NCBI GenBank assembly: GCA_934757275.1
Contig: CAKVLN010000001.1
Coordinates: forward strand, 1-64,000
DNA length: 64,000 bases
Direction of reading: 5' to 3'
Source of the DNA: an uncultured Candidatus Melainabacteria bacterium
Lineage (GTDB): Bacteria > Cyanobacteriota > Vampirovibrionia > Gastranaerophilales > Gastranaerophilaceae
Shown: positions 26,028 to 35,740 of the stretch, piece after piece
How the letters are laid out: the number at the start of each line of letters is the position of its first letter
Numbering within the stretch: position 1 is the stretch's first letter
Notes under the pieces: model-generated
What the model saw: only the letters and a program-made list of their open reading frames with translations
Told to the model about the DNA's origin: nothing
Database searches by the model: none
Translations under genes and position numbers: made by a program

Positions 26028-27032
26028 ATGAAGAGCCTTGATGAAAAATACATGCGTATGTGTTTAAGCCTTGCAAAAAAAGGGTTTGGCAAGGTTGCGC
26101 CTAATCCGATGGTGGGTTGTGTTGTCCTTGATAAAATGGGGAAAGTGGTATCAAAAGGATATCACAAAAAATATGGTAAAAATCACGCTGAACGTGATGC
26201 TTTGCTGAAACTTAAAAATAATGAGGCAGAGGGTGGGACTCTGTATGTAAATTTGGAGCCATGTTCGCATTATGGCAAGACTCCGCCGTGTGTCGATTTA
26301 ATTCTTGAAAGAAAATTAAAAAGAGTTGTTATTGGCATGAAAGATGTTAATCCAAAAGTTGATGGAATTAGCAAACTTAAAAAAGCTGGTATTGAAATTG
26401 ATTATGTACTAGAAGATGAGGCGCAATTTTTGAACAGGGTTTTTATAAAAAATATGACCCAGAAATTGCCTTATGTAGTTTTGAAAACTGCCACAACAAT
26501 GGACGGCAAAATAGCGACAAAAGACGGTGATTCAAAGTGGATAACCTCATCAACCGCAAGAGATAAGGTTTATCAAATGCGCAAGGAATTTGATTGTATT
26601 ATGACAAGTTCAAATACGGTTATTGCTGATAACCCAAAAATGGAGCACAAGTTTAAATGTATTCTAGATAGAAATTCAAGAGTTGACAAGAGTGCGCAAA
26701 TATTTGAGCAAGGTGAAATTTATGTTGCGACAAAAGAAAATACGCCATTAAAAGATGGTAATTTAGATATAAAAGCAGTTTTAGCGGAATTGTTCAGCAG
26801 AGGTATCTATACAGTTTTTGTAGAAGGTGGTGGAACGCTTGCGGGTGCAATGCTCAAAGAAAATTTAGTCGATGAGGTTTATCAGTTTGTTGCTCCGAAA
26901 ATTCTCAACGATAATTCAGGAAAAAGTTGTTTTGATGGCGATAATATTTCAAAGATTTGTGATGCAAAAAATTTATTGATTTATAGCGTTGAACAAATTG
27001 GGGTAGATATTTTGATAAAGGCAAAATTTTAA
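26028..27032 (+). CDS. ribD: riboflavin biosynthesis deaminase/reductase
   Basis: Bifunctional enzyme: deaminates the pyrimidine intermediate and reduces its ribose side chain. 334 aa from ATG 26028; an upstream in-frame GTG (26004) precedes the -10 box and is unlikely. Deaminase zinc site: HAERDALL and PCSHYGKTPPC. Reductase domain: TTMDGKIATKDGDSKWIT and FVEGGGTLAGAML. No other rib genes and no FMN riboswitch are visible here. Confidence 0.93.
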   Translation: MKSLDEKYMRMCLSLAKKGFGKVAPNPMVGCVVLDKMGKVVSKGYHKKYGKNHAERDALLKLKNNEAEGGTLYVNLEPCSHYGKTPPCVDLILERKLKRVVIGMKDVNPKVDGISKLKKAGIEIDYVLEDEAQFLNRVFIKNMTQKLPYVVLKTATTMDGKIATKDGDSKWITSSTARDKVYQMRKEFDCIMTSSNTVIADNPKMEHKFKCILDRNSRVDKSAQIFEQGEIYVATKENTPLKDGNLDIKAVLAELFSRGIYTVFVEGGGTLAGAMLKENLVDEVYQFVAPKILNDNSGKSCFDGDNISKICDAKNLLIYSVEQIGVDILIKAKF

Positions 27033-27043
27033 AAAATCTTTTT

Positions 27044-27065
27044 CGGTGCGTCAAACGACGCACCG
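27044..27065. terminator. hairpin after ribD
   Basis: Perfect 9-bp stem CGGTGCGTC/GACGCACCG, loop AAAC, with T-run on the 5' side only. Ends ribD or insulates the next promoter. Confidence 0.6.
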
Positions 27066-27079
27066 AATACAATTTATGT

Positions 27080-27085
27080 TATAAT
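27080..27085 (+). promoter_or_regulatory. extended -10 promoter giving a leaderless mRNA
   Basis: TGTTATAAT, -10 at 27080-27085, ends 7 nt before ATG 27093. Confidence 0.6.
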
Positions 27086-27092
27086 TTTGACT

Positions 27093-29876
27093 ATGAGGAA
27101 GAGTTTTAAAATATTAACTGCGACAGTTTGTTCAGTTGCTATAATTGCAGGAGTTGGTGTTGGTGTGTATTTACACACAATTCCAAAGCTTGTTTCAAGC
27201 TCTTGGTTTAATCAAGTTGCTGTTAAAGAGGCTTCTGAAATTTTAAAGGCTGATTTAACCCTAAAAAATCCTAAATTGGCGACTAGTTTAAGCCCAAATA
27301 TCGGTTTTACTCTTGAGGAGTTGAAACTTACTAAAGATAATAAACAAATTTTTTGCTTAAATAACTTGGATACAGAGTTTTCTTTGCAGGAGATATTTGC
27401 AAAACGATTAATTGTTAAAAAACTTCTTGCAGAAAATATTTTTGTAAACGCTTCTGATTTGATGTCGATTTTGCCTAAAACAGAGCAAAAAGAAGAAAAA
27501 CCGAGTGAGTTTAATATTGATTTATTTTCGACAATTTTTGGGGTGAAAAAGTGCTTAATTACATATAACATGGACGATGTTGATGTGAAATTTGATGCCC
27601 GAAATTTGTTGCTTGATAGAACAAAAGAAAAGAAATATTTGCATTTTGATTTTGATTTTTTGATGACGAAGGGGCAAGATAAAATTCAAGTATCAGCTGA
27701 TGACAAACACTGTATTTATATGGGAAATGGTGAATTACACGTTGATAAGTTTCCAATAGAAATTGATAAATCAAAAATTGTAATAGATGCTTTCGGTTCA
27801 AGAAAAGCTGGTTTGAATTTGAATATTTCTTCAAAAAATTTCAGCGCACGAGATATTTATAATATTGTTGCTTCAAATATTATAATGCCAAACGGAAAGG
27901 AAATGCTTGCGCCAATTTGCGACGTTAATGGCAGTGTTGATTTTAATTTGCACTTAACAGGGAAGAATATTCGTGGCGATATTAATGTAAATAATTCAGA
28001 ATTTAAAGTCAAAGATTTGTTGAAAATGCCTGTGAAAATTACGCAAGGCATTGTTGAGATTGGCAACAATGATATTACTTTAAAAGATTTTAAAGGGTAT
28101 TATAATAACAAAACCAACGATACTTTAACTATGGCAGGCACTGTTAAAGATTATTGGCATACTTGCGATACAAAAATTGTTTCTGATATTTTTATAAACG
28201 ACGATTTTTTTAGAGATTATATTTCAAAAATGCTCGGTTCACCGATAAATTTGGTGGGCGATGCTGGCTCAAGAATGATATTGACTTCTAAAAACGGCTC
28301 TTGTGACATTTTGTGGTATTTTCTTTTAAGAGAAGGTGAAGGTTTTAAACTTGGCGACCAGTCAATGGTTTTGAAGGATTATAAAACTCTGTTTAAGGTA
28401 GATTTGAGCATTGTTAAGAATATTTTGAAAATCAATACGATTGATTATTTTATTACAAATGAACTCAAAAAGGGCATGACACCTGTTCTTTCAATTAATG
28501 GCAATCTTGATATGGCAGATAATATGAAGTTGCAAGATATACATTTGAAAATTCCACGCCCCTTGCCTAGTGAGTTTTTGAATTTTCTTGCAGGGCAAAA
28601 AATATTCAAAAAAGGAACTATTACCGGTGAAATGGGTGTTGTGAATACGGGTGCTTTTCCTGTGATGGAAGGTGTTATTACTTTGGAGAATGTTAGAGTT
28701 CCCTCTCAAAGATTGTTAATAAAATCAGCAAAGGTTGGCGCAAAAGGTGATAAATTGGGAGCAATTGCAGAGGGTAGATTTAAACGTTCTAACTATAAAT
28801 TTAAAGGATATATTGTCAATGATTTAAGATTGCCAATAATCGTTAAAAATGTTGATTTAGATGTCGATAATATTGATTTGGAAAGATTTTTGGCGACAAA
28901 TCAGGGTGAAGGTACGCCAAATGCAATAAATGCTTCTGAAACAAATCAAGAAGCAAAAGCTAAACAAGTTTTGGTTGATGATAATAGCTCTTCTGATAAC
29001 GTCGATGTGCCAACGTTTACAAAGGGTTTAATTATTGTAGAAAAATGTATGTTGAACTTGAAAAGTGGTAAGTATAAGAATGTAAATTTTGGTAATTTGC
29101 AAGCAAACTTAACGCTGGATAAAGATGGGCTTTTGAGTCTTCAATCAAACAAATTCGATATTGCAGAAGGTATTTCTACCTTGAGAGTTCGTGCAGATTT
29201 GATTAAGAACAAATATTATCTTAGACTTGGTGTAAAAGATGTAAACTCAACTGTGATGGCTGACGCTTTGCTTGGTTTGCCGAGAGAAATTTCTGGTAAA
29301 GCAATGGGGCTTGTTGAAATCAATTCTGATGCGAGCTTGAAATTGAATGGTGATATCAAGTTTAATATTCAAAATGGTACGATTGAGAAAATAGGATATG
29401 TTGAGTATATTTTGAAGGTGGCATCATTGTTCAGAAATCCGCTTGTTATGATTTCACCTACAACATTTGGCGATTTGGTTAATATTCCAGATGGAAAATT
29501 TGATGTAATAAAGGGCGAATTGAAACTCAAAGATAATGTTATTGAAAGAATGATGATAAAATCTTCTGCAAAACAACTTGGTTCTTTTATTATTGGACGT
29601 TATGATTTGAATACTAATGACGCTTCTTTAAGAATTTATACAAAAATGTCTAATAAAGGCGAAGGTTTTGCTGGTGTTTTAAGAAATATATCCTTAAATA
29701 GTTTGGCAAATAAAATTTCTTCCAGCGGAAAAACGGACGGTAATTATTATGCATCTGAAATTGAGCAAATTCCTAAGATTGATGCAGACGAAAAAGACGC
29801 ACAAATCTTCTTAACAAGAGTAGATGGCGACGTAATCAATTTTAATTTCTTGTCATCATTAAGGAGAATTAAGTAA
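27093..29876 (+). CDS. AsmA-like outer membrane biogenesis protein
   Basis: A 927-aa protein with an N-terminal membrane anchor (about 6-27) and a long beta-rich periplasmic body, the architecture of AsmA/TamB/YhdP proteins thought to move phospholipids to the outer membrane. The C-terminal part (about 740-900) carries the AsmA-like C-terminal pattern: LVEINSDASLKLNGDIKFNI, GTIEKIGYVEYILKV and SFIIGRYDLNTNDASLRIYT. Its presence argues for a diderm envelope. The mRNA looks leaderless. Ends at a bidirectional terminator. Confidence 0.75.
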   Translation: MRKSFKILTATVCSVAIIAGVGVGVYLHTIPKLVSSSWFNQVAVKEASEILKADLTLKNPKLATSLSPNIGFTLEELKLTKDNKQIFCLNNLDTEFSLQEIFAKRLIVKKLLAENIFVNASDLMSILPKTEQKEEKPSEFNIDLFSTIFGVKKCLITYNMDDVDVKFDARNLLLDRTKEKKYLHFDFDFLMTKGQDKIQVSADDKHCIYMGNGELHVDKFPIEIDKSKIVIDAFGSRKAGLNLNISSKNFSARDIYNIVASNIIMPNGKEMLAPICDVNGSVDFNLHLTGKNIRGDINVNNSEFKVKDLLKMPVKITQGIVEIGNNDITLKDFKGYYNNKTNDTLTMAGTVKDYWHTCDTKIVSDIFINDDFFRDYISKMLGSPINLVGDAGSRMILTSKNGSCDILWYFLLREGEGFKLGDQSMVLKDYKTLFKVDLSIVKNILKINTIDYFITNELKKGMTPVLSINGNLDMADNMKLQDIHLKIPRPLPSEFLNFLAGQKIFKKGTITGEMGVVNTGAFPVMEGVITLENVRVPSQRLLIKSAKVGAKGDKLGAIAEGRFKRSNYKFKGYIVNDLRLPIIVKNVDLDVDNIDLERFLATNQGEGTPNAINASETNQEAKAKQVLVDDNSSSDNVDVPTFTKGLIIVEKCMLNLKSGKYKNVNFGNLQANLTLDKDGLLSLQSNKFDIAEGISTLRVRADLIKNKYYLRLGVKDVNSTVMADALLGLPREISGKAMGLVEINSDASLKLNGDIKFNIQNGTIEKIGYVEYILKVASLFRNPLVMISPTTFGDLVNIPDGKFDVIKGELKLKDNVIERMMIKSSAKQLGSFIIGRYDLNTNDASLRIYTKMSNKGEGFAGVLRNISLNSLANKISSSGKTDGNYYASEIEQIPKIDADEKDAQIFLTRVDGDVINFNFLSSLRRIK

Positions 29877-29894
29877 ATAAGTAAACAAGCAACT

Positions 29895-29932
29895 AAAAAA
29901 GGAAGGCTTTTGCAGTCTAGCCTTCCTTTTTT
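29895..29932. terminator. bidirectional terminator between AsmA-like gene and accA
   Basis: AAAAAAGGAAGGC (29895-29907) pairs with GCCTTCCTTTTTT (29920-29932): 13-bp stem with A-run and T-run flanks, working for both convergent genes. Confidence 0.92.
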
Positions 29933-29949
29933 GTAGTTAATAATATTTT

Positions 29950-30906
29950 CTATGCTTCTATAAATCTTCCCATCTTGCGGAATTTATTGTATCTTTCGTT
30001 TCTTAATTCTTCTGAAGATTTTTTAGAAAGTTCTTCCATTGCATTTAAGATTGAAGATTTCATATTATTTGAAACAGTTACATAATCTGTATGCGCTCCA
30101 CCTAGTGGTTCAGGAATTTCTTCATCAATAATATCAAATTCTAACAAATCTTTTGAAGTAATCTTCAAAGCTTCGGCTGCGTCTGCAAATTTTGCAGCAT
30201 CTCTCCAAAGAATAGAAGCACAACCTTCTGGTGAAATTACTGTGTAATAAGCATGTTCAAGCATCATTACTCTGTTTGCAACTGCTAGACCTAATGCTCC
30301 ACCGCTACAACCTTCGCCAGTAATAATTGAGATAATTGGCACATTCAATTTTGCCATTTCTCTTAGGTTAACTGCAATTGCGACACCTTGACCTGTTTCT
30401 TCTGCTTTAATTCCAGGATATGCCCCAGGAGTATCAATAAGCGTTACAATTGGTAAATTGAATTTGTTTGCGTGGTTGAATAATCTCAACGCTTTTCTAT
30501 AACCTTGTGGTTGTGGCATACCAAAATTGTATTCCAAATTTTCTTTAGTATTTCTACCCTTTTGAATGCCAATAATCATAACAGGCTTGCCAGCGATTTT
30601 TGCAATACCACCTATTATGGCTCTGTCGTCCATTCCTTCTCTATCCCCGTGAAGTTCAATAAACTCATCGCAAATTAAGTTTATATAATCAAGGAACTTA
30701 GGTCTTTCTGGGTGTCTTGCGATTTGTAATTTCTGTGAAGGTTTCAAATTAGAATACAACTCCTTTTTTTTGTATTGAGCTTTTTCTTCAAAATCTTTGA
30801 TTTGGCTATCCAAATTTAAGCCTGATTCTTCGCTCACTTTTTTTAATTCGTCTATTTTCTTTTCTATTTCTACAATAGGTTTTTCAAAATCTAATACTAC
30901 TGCCAT
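29950..30906 (-). CDS. accA: acetyl-CoA carboxylase carboxyltransferase alpha
   Basis: Alpha subunit of the carboxyltransferase moving CO2 from biotin to acetyl-CoA, first step of fatty-acid synthesis. 318 aa; LDFEKPIVEIEKKIDELKK at the N-terminus, RHPERPKFLDYI, IGIQKGRNTKEN, GMPQPQGYRKALRL and the oxyanion-type GEGCSGGALGLAVANRV. Located 2 bp after accD, so the two subunits are translated together. Confidence 0.97.
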   Translation of the reverse strand: MAVVLDFEKPIVEIEKKIDELKKVSEESGLNLDSQIKDFEEKAQYKKKELYSNLKPSQKLQIARHPERPKFLDYINLICDEFIELHGDREGMDDRAIIGGIAKIAGKPVMIIGIQKGRNTKENLEYNFGMPQPQGYRKALRLFNHANKFNLPIVTLIDTPGAYPGIKAEETGQGVAIAVNLREMAKLNVPIISIITGEGCSGGALGLAVANRVMMLEHAYYTVISPEGCASILWRDAAKFADAAEALKITSKDLLEFDIIDEEIPEPLGGAHTDYVTVSNNMKSSILNAMEELSKKSSEELRNERYNKFRKMGRFIEA

Positions 30907-30908
30907 TT

Positions 30909-31781
30909 TTATACTCCGTGAATGTCTAAAATATTAGCAAGTGTTTTTCTCAAATTCTTTCTCTTAGACACGATATCTACTTGACCAAATTTTAGCAAAT
31001 ATTCTGCCGTTTGGAAATCGTCAGGAAGTTTTTGTCTGATTGTTTGTTCAATAACTCTTCTTCCTGCAAAACCAATTCTTGCACCTTGTTCTGCAATAAT
31101 AATATCGCCTAATGTGCCGAAACTAGCAGTAATACCGCCAAAAGTAGGTTCTGTTAAAAGGTTAATATATAAAAGTCCAGCCTCGTCTAATCTTGCTACT
31201 GCGCAAGAAGTTTTTGCCATCTGCATAAGGCTTAGTGCGCTTTCTTGCATTCTAGCACCGCCAGAAGATGTGATTGCAAGCATTGGAAGCTTTAATTCAA
31301 GAGCCTTTTCCATAATTCTTGTAACTTTTTCGCCAACAACGCTACCCATTGAACCGCCCATATAATCAAAGTCCATAACTGCAGCTGCAATTTTGTGTCC
31401 TTCAATATTTCCGATACCAGTAATTACAGCCTCGTCTAAGCCAGTTTTTGCGTGCGCTTTTTTAAGGCGTTCTGCATAAGATTCTGTATCAACAAAGTTT
31501 AGTGGGTCACAAGGTTGAACGTTTTTGAAAAATTCAACAAATGAGTCTTTATCAAATAATTGTTTAATTCTAGTTTTTGCGTTTATTCTAAAATGATAGT
31601 CGCAATGAGGGCAAACCATCAAATTGTCTTCTAATTCTGATTTTAGGATTTGAGTGTCACAATGAACGCATTTTGTCCATAGTTCTGGAGTTTCAACGTC
31701 AATCCCTTTCATATCCTTAGCTCGTCTTTCGATTTGAGCTTCTTTTCGCTTGTCAAACCATTCTTGTATTGTCATATCCAC
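30909..31781 (-). CDS. accD: acetyl-CoA carboxylase carboxyltransferase beta
   Basis: Beta subunit with an N-terminal zinc ribbon (CVHCDTQ ... CPHCDYHF), 290 aa. MGGSMGSVVGEKVTR and TSSGGARMQESALSLMQMAK are diagnostic crotonase-fold blocks. The start is GTG 31781 or ATG 31775; no strong ribosome site discriminates them. A small CAGTC/GACTG hairpin lies just upstream (31785-31800). Confidence 0.96.
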   Translation of the reverse strand: MDMTIQEWFDKRKEAQIERRAKDMKGIDVETPELWTKCVHCDTQILKSELEDNLMVCPHCDYHFRINAKTRIKQLFDKDSFVEFFKNVQPCDPLNFVDTESYAERLKKAHAKTGLDEAVITGIGNIEGHKIAAAVMDFDYMGGSMGSVVGEKVTRIMEKALELKLPMLAITSSGGARMQESALSLMQMAKTSCAVARLDEAGLLYINLLTEPTFGGITASFGTLGDIIIAEQGARIGFAGRRVIEQTIRQKLPDDFQTAEYLLKFGQVDIVSKRKNLRKTLANILDIHGV

Positions 31782-31980
31782 ATTCAGTCAAAAACGACTG
31801 TCCTTCTAATATTACGATTTACCTACACATTTTACACCAAATATTTTTTTTTGGGAAGTTGTTAATATTTTTAAAGCAAACAGTTGCTTTTAAGCCAAAT
31901 TTTTATAAACCAAAATTTGCCCGATAGTCGAATTTAAACTTTTGTGTTGCAGTTTATTATTTAGTAAAAGGAAAAATTTT

Positions 31981-32994
31981 ATGAAGATTGTATATTTTGA
32001 TGTAGAGCATTACGAAGAAGAATTTTTGAGAACTCGTAACGAAGGACGATATAATTACGTTCTAGAAAAAAATACATTGAACGATGTGTCACCAATTAAT
32101 TCTAAATATCTGGACGCTGACGTGATTTCGGTTTTTACTACTTCAAGATTGAGTGCGCAGGTTTTAAGCCAGTTTAAAAAGCTGAAACTTATTGCGTTGC
32201 GTTCTGTTGGTTTTAATCATGTTGATATAGAGTATTGCAAGGAACATCATATAGTAGTAGAAAATTCTCCAAATTACGGCAACCAATCTGTTGCAGAATT
32301 TGCACTTGCCCTGCTTATGGACGTTTTGCGAAAAATTACAATTTCATATCTAGGATATAAGGAGGCAAAAGTTTTCCCCTCTTGTCTAAAGGGAATGGAA
32401 CTATATGGAAAAACAATGGGAATTGTTGGACTGGGAGCAATTGGTTCTACTTTTGCCAAAATTTCTTACGGTTTAGGTATGAAGATTTTAGGATATGACA
32501 AGGTCGAGAATGACCGATTAATAAATAGTTATAATGTCCGATATACTGATTTTGATACGCTTTTAAGAAAATCTGATTTTATCTCAATTCATGCGCCAAT
32601 GAGTAAAGAAAATTACCACATGTTTGATGAAGAAAGTTTTGATAAAATGAAAAATAGCGCAATTTTGATTAATACAGGGAGGGGTGAATTAATTGATACG
32701 TCGGCACTTTTTAATGCATTAGTTAATAAGAAAATTGCGGGCGCAGGTTTAGATGTTTTAGAAAACGAACAAACAATTACTGATGTTGATTATATGATTG
32801 GCATAAATCGCTTGGATAAATTAACTTTGGAACAGACGATTATAAATTCACGACTGTTCCAGCTTGAGAACGTAATTTTAACGCCTCATATTGCTTATAA
32901 TACAGAGGAAGCGATTAATAGAATTTTGAGTACGACAATGGAAAATATTGAACAGTTTGGAATTGGTAATATTCAAAATGATATATTTTTATAA
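31981..32994 (+). CDS. D-2-hydroxyacid (D-lactate) dehydrogenase
   Basis: NAD-dependent D-2-hydroxyacid dehydrogenase, most like fermentative D-lactate dehydrogenase; 337 aa from ATG 31981 (AAAGGA upstream; a longer reading from 31942 lacks one). NAD-binding GLGAIGSTFAK at 150-160, catalytic Arg region NTGRGELIDTSAL, GAGLDVLENE and His in LTPHIAYNTEEA. Monocistronic, next to tRNA-Leu. Confidence 0.9.
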   Translation: MKIVYFDVEHYEEEFLRTRNEGRYNYVLEKNTLNDVSPINSKYLDADVISVFTTSRLSAQVLSQFKKLKLIALRSVGFNHVDIEYCKEHHIVVENSPNYGNQSVAEFALALLMDVLRKITISYLGYKEAKVFPSCLKGMELYGKTMGIVGLGAIGSTFAKISYGLGMKILGYDKVENDRLINSYNVRYTDFDTLLRKSDFISIHAPMSKENYHMFDEESFDKMKNSAILINTGRGELIDTSALFNALVNKKIAGAGLDVLENEQTITDVDYMIGINRLDKLTLEQTIINSRLFQLENVILTPHIAYNTEEAINRILSTTMENIEQFGIGNIQNDIFL

Positions 32995-33042
32995 ATTGTA
33001 CCTATCAATTTAACCTATATTGTATTAAGATTATAGTATCAA

Positions 33043-33124
33043 GTCGATGTGGTGGAATTGGTAGACACGCATGTTTCAGGTACATGTGGAGCAATCCTTG
33101 GGGGTTCAAGTCCCCCTATCGATA
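33043..33124 (+). tRNA. tRNA-Leu (CAG)
   Basis: Full cloverleaf: acceptor GTCGATG with TATCGAT (two G-U pairs), D-arm GGTGGAATTGGTAGACAC, anticodon loop TTCAGGT (CAG), a long variable arm, T-arm GGGGTTCAAGTCCCCC. CCA is not encoded. A TATAGT at 33032-33037 lies right before it. It borders the restriction-modification island and an integrase relic, so it may have been an integration site. Confidence 0.9.
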
Positions 33125-33135
33125 TTATTTAAAGC

Positions 33136-33183
33136 TGGTTGGAAAGGCATTTGAGCTTTTACTATGTACTTAATCATGTACTT
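33136..33183. repeat. direct repeat, left end of R-M island
   Basis: Contains AAAGGCATTT, AGCTTTTACTATGTACT and TAATCATGTACTT. The same ~45 bp with 2-3 differences lies at 35967-36013. The left copy covers the end of the integrase relic. Confidence 0.7.
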
Positions 33184-33370
33184 GCTCATTTTCATCTATA
33201 CTTTCTAATATTTCCATTGCTTTAAATTTGTTGCTAAAGTCGTTATCTAAATACTTTCGTGTAACTAAAGGGGGGTGAATGTCCCATGAAGCTCTGAATT
33301 TCATGAATTGCTACGCCTGCATTAGCCATGCGTGTGCCAGTCGTATGCCTAAACTCTAAGCTAGATGAGC
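33171..33370 (-). pseudogene. tyrosine integrase relic (C-terminal, frameshifted)
   Basis: On the minus strand the segment reads FRHTTGTRMANAGVAIHE, then IQSFMGHS, matching the H-x2-R...G-H box of tyrosine recombinases. At a run of six C (33269-33274 region) the frame shifts, and the catalytic tyrosine end TRKYLDNDFSNKFKAMEILE lies in another frame before a stop. Only the last ~65 residues remain. It points toward tRNA-Leu, the usual geometry of an island integrase. Confidence 0.7.
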
Positions 33371-33492
33371 ATATTGGCGAAATCAATCGCCTGCTTGCTC
33401 TAGGAGTGCCTAAAACTATAATCGCAAAGCAGTATGGGTGTTCAGTTGGTAATCTTTACAACTTCCTAATGAAATTGGAAAAGCAAGCTTGA
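33328..33492 (+). CDS. small HTH-like ORF or remnant
   Basis: A 54-aa frame whose second half, INRLLALGVPKTIIAKQYGC then SVGNLYNFLMKLE, looks like the resolvase-type helix-turn-helix. Its first ~12 codons overlap the integrase relic on the other strand and no ribosome site is evident. It may be the tail of a lost recombinase or regulator rather than a working gene. Confidence 0.35.
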   Translation: MRVPVVCLNSKLDEHIGEINRLLALGVPKTIIAKQYGCSVGNLYNFLMKLEKQA

Positions 33493-33504
33493 TAGAAACT
33501 CTTA

Positions 33505-34656
33505 TTAGGATATACATTCAAGTTGCTTATACATTTCATACGTTCCTAGTGCTTTGAAATTAATTTCGTATGTTCTATCTTCATACTTGTTTATTTGAAC
33601 AGTATCTATTCCTATAGACTCTAGTTTTTCATAGGTCACCAGTTCATGTTCCTGCAAATTTAACACATCTCTTAATATCCATTTCCCTATATCTTCATTA
33701 GGATTGCTCATTAATGCTTTATTGTCATCTTGGCAGACTTTTGCAATTTTAAAGCTTCCATTTGGGAGGTATAAAGAAAAGGTATCATCTCTTTCTGGGA
33801 AAAAGTCTGTTTTATGCCTACGAATTTCAGCTGGAATTGGAATATAAACTTCATTTGCACTTCGTTTTCTACCATTTGCATTCCATTGGTTCAAGCCACT
33901 CTTTGGCGGTACATATTTTTCATGTGTTCTTCTATTATAAGAGTATAATGGTAGGTATATAGTATCAATTACTTTGTTGCTAGTATCAACTTGAAATTCT
34001 TCTGATAAATAACGCTCTAACAATTCAAATGGGTCATCAAAGATTTTAACAGGTATAGTATGTATTGGTGTAATGTTAAATCTTTTATATAAAGTGCTTT
34101 TAGAGATGTTGAAGCAATATTCTTCTTCTCCATCTGTAAATGCAATAGTATTATTTCCTGATGACCTCATTAACCTTATATTATCTTTATTTATTAAACG
34201 CATTGGTTCTTCATGCAAATACAACACAGAGTCGGCTCTAGTAACACAATGATATATTAAGTTATTGGCAGGGATTGAACATATCCCACACGTTGAAATT
34301 ATTCTATTGTTACGAAATTCCGAAATCTTACGTATCAATGCCTCTGAATTGGCAATTGAGGAACTATATAAATGTCGTTCCTTGTTAAATTCTGCGACTT
34401 TCTCTAAACAATGGCTATTCTTGTGTAAAAAGGTCTTTAAGCCTATGCCACAATTTGCTTTACTTGCGTCTATTGAAATATCAGAGCGAGATAAGTTCTT
34501 GGCAACAAAAGCTTTACAAAAGATATTTTCTGCCATTCTATAATATAAGTATGGGACTTTGGAACTATCAGCTGATAGCTTAGACAAGGAAGCTACAATT
34601 CTAAGTAATAGTTCATATTTATTACGTTCTTCTACTGTTTGGATATCAAAGAACAT
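33505..34656 (-). CDS. type II restriction endonuclease (B3-like DNA-binding C-terminus)
   Basis: A 383-aa partner of the adjacent cytosine methyltransferase. The middle block SIDASKANCGIGLKTF is the likely nuclease core. The C-terminal half, LNQWNANGRKRSANEVYIPI, then FFPERDDTFSLYLPNG and AKVCQDDNKALMSNPNEDIG, matches the B3-like effector domains seen in BfiI/NgoFVII-type enzymes. Its ATG overlaps the methyltransferase stop codon as TAATG, so methylase is translated first. Cleavage site cannot be read from sequence. Confidence 0.8.
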   Translation of the reverse strand: MFFDIQTVEERNKYELLLRIVASLSKLSADSSKVPYLYYRMAENIFCKAFVAKNLSRSDISIDASKANCGIGLKTFLHKNSHCLEKVAEFNKERHLYSSSIANSEALIRKISEFRNNRIISTCGICSIPANNLIYHCVTRADSVLYLHEEPMRLINKDNIRLMRSSGNNTIAFTDGEEEYCFNISKSTLYKRFNITPIHTIPVKIFDDPFELLERYLSEEFQVDTSNKVIDTIYLPLYSYNRRTHEKYVPPKSGLNQWNANGRKRSANEVYIPIPAEIRRHKTDFFPERDDTFSLYLPNGSFKIAKVCQDDNKALMSNPNEDIGKWILRDVLNLQEHELVTYEKLESIGIDTVQINKYEDRTYEINFKALGTYEMYKQLECIS

Positions 34657-35606
34657 TATTCAGAGTCCTTTAACACTTGCATGATATTCTTGGCGATAGC
34701 ATTTACAACAGGAACGGAAACGCTATTACCAATTTGTTTATATATTGCTGATTTTGGTAATGTATCAGGAAACTTATAACTATCAGGAAAGCCCTGAAAT
34801 CTTGCACATTCTCTAGGAGTTAATTTTCTAATATCTTGATGTTCATCTATTATCAATGGTACGTTATGTCCGCCTGTTCCCATGTTTGCAGTTAGTGTCG
34901 GACATAAGTTATTCTTGTTCTCTCGTACATATACTCTTCTCCACTGATAAATTGTATCAGGATTGGTCATCTCCTTTTTCAGTTGAGTATAATACTTACT
35001 ATTCTTATATGAAAACTCGTTTGAAACATCGTGTTCCAATAAACTTCGTATGCTTTTAGTTTTGTTTATCATAGAAGGAAATTTAAACTTTTCAGCTAAT
35101 TCTTTATTCTTGAAGCAAACTATGTATATACGTTCTCTATTTTGCGGAACATCGGAATATAAGGCTGTATTAAGAACATTTGCTTTTATATAATACCCTG
35201 CTTTGGTCAATTCCTTTTGAATCACATTAAAGGTTCTTCCATTGTCATGTGCAGTAAGGTTCTTAACATTCTCTAGAAATATCACTTCTGGTTGCAATAC
35301 ATTAATATATCTTAATATGTCGAAGAATAAGTTTCCCCTATCATCTTTAAAACCTTTGCGATAACCTGCAATAGAGAATGCTTGACAAGGAAACCCCCCT
35401 GTTAATATTTCTATCTTAGGAAGTTCAGCAGGATTTACTTTTGTCATATCTTCATGTATTAATAGATGTTTGAAATTGTTACGATAGGTAACACAGGCTC
35501 TCTCATCAATTTCATTTGCCCATGTTAACTCAAACCCAGCTTCTTTGAAGCCAAGTCCAATCCCACCTATACCAGCAAACAATTCTCCAACATGATACTT
35601 TCTCAT
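34656..35606 (-). CDS. DNA (cytosine-5) methyltransferase
   Basis: C5-cytosine methyltransferase, 316 aa. Motif I FAGIGGIGLGFKEAGF, motif IV GGFPCQAFSIAG with catalytic Cys74, motif VI ENVKNL at 112-117, motif VIII VPQNRERIYIV, and motif X YKQIGNSVSVPVVNAIA. An AGGA ribosome site precedes ATG 35606. First gene of the two-gene R-M operon; it protects the host site from the endonuclease downstream. Confidence 0.95.
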   Translation of the reverse strand: MRKYHVGELFAGIGGIGLGFKEAGFELTWANEIDERACVTYRNNFKHLLIHEDMTKVNPAELPKIEILTGGFPCQAFSIAGYRKGFKDDRGNLFFDILRYINVLQPEVIFLENVKNLTAHDNGRTFNVIQKELTKAGYYIKANVLNTALYSDVPQNRERIYIVCFKNKELAEKFKFPSMINKTKSIRSLLEHDVSNEFSYKNSKYYTQLKKEMTNPDTIYQWRRVYVRENKNNLCPTLTANMGTGGHNVPLIIDEHQDIRKLTPRECARFQGFPDSYKFPDTLPKSAIYKQIGNSVSVPVVNAIAKNIMQVLKDSE

Positions 35607-35740
35607 AATCCTATGTTAACATAAATATTTCGTCATGCCAAGATATTAAGATATATATCATAACATAATATGCTATGAGTTACATCATACTTTTGAGCGT
35701 TGGTAAATTCTCTAGAAATTCCGCACATGAGGCTAGATTG

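Noticed and set aside
33043..33124. tRNA-Leu as attachment site with a duplicated 3' end
   Set aside because: I found no second copy of its 3' end at the right side of the R-M island; only the downstream 45-bp repeat is duplicated.
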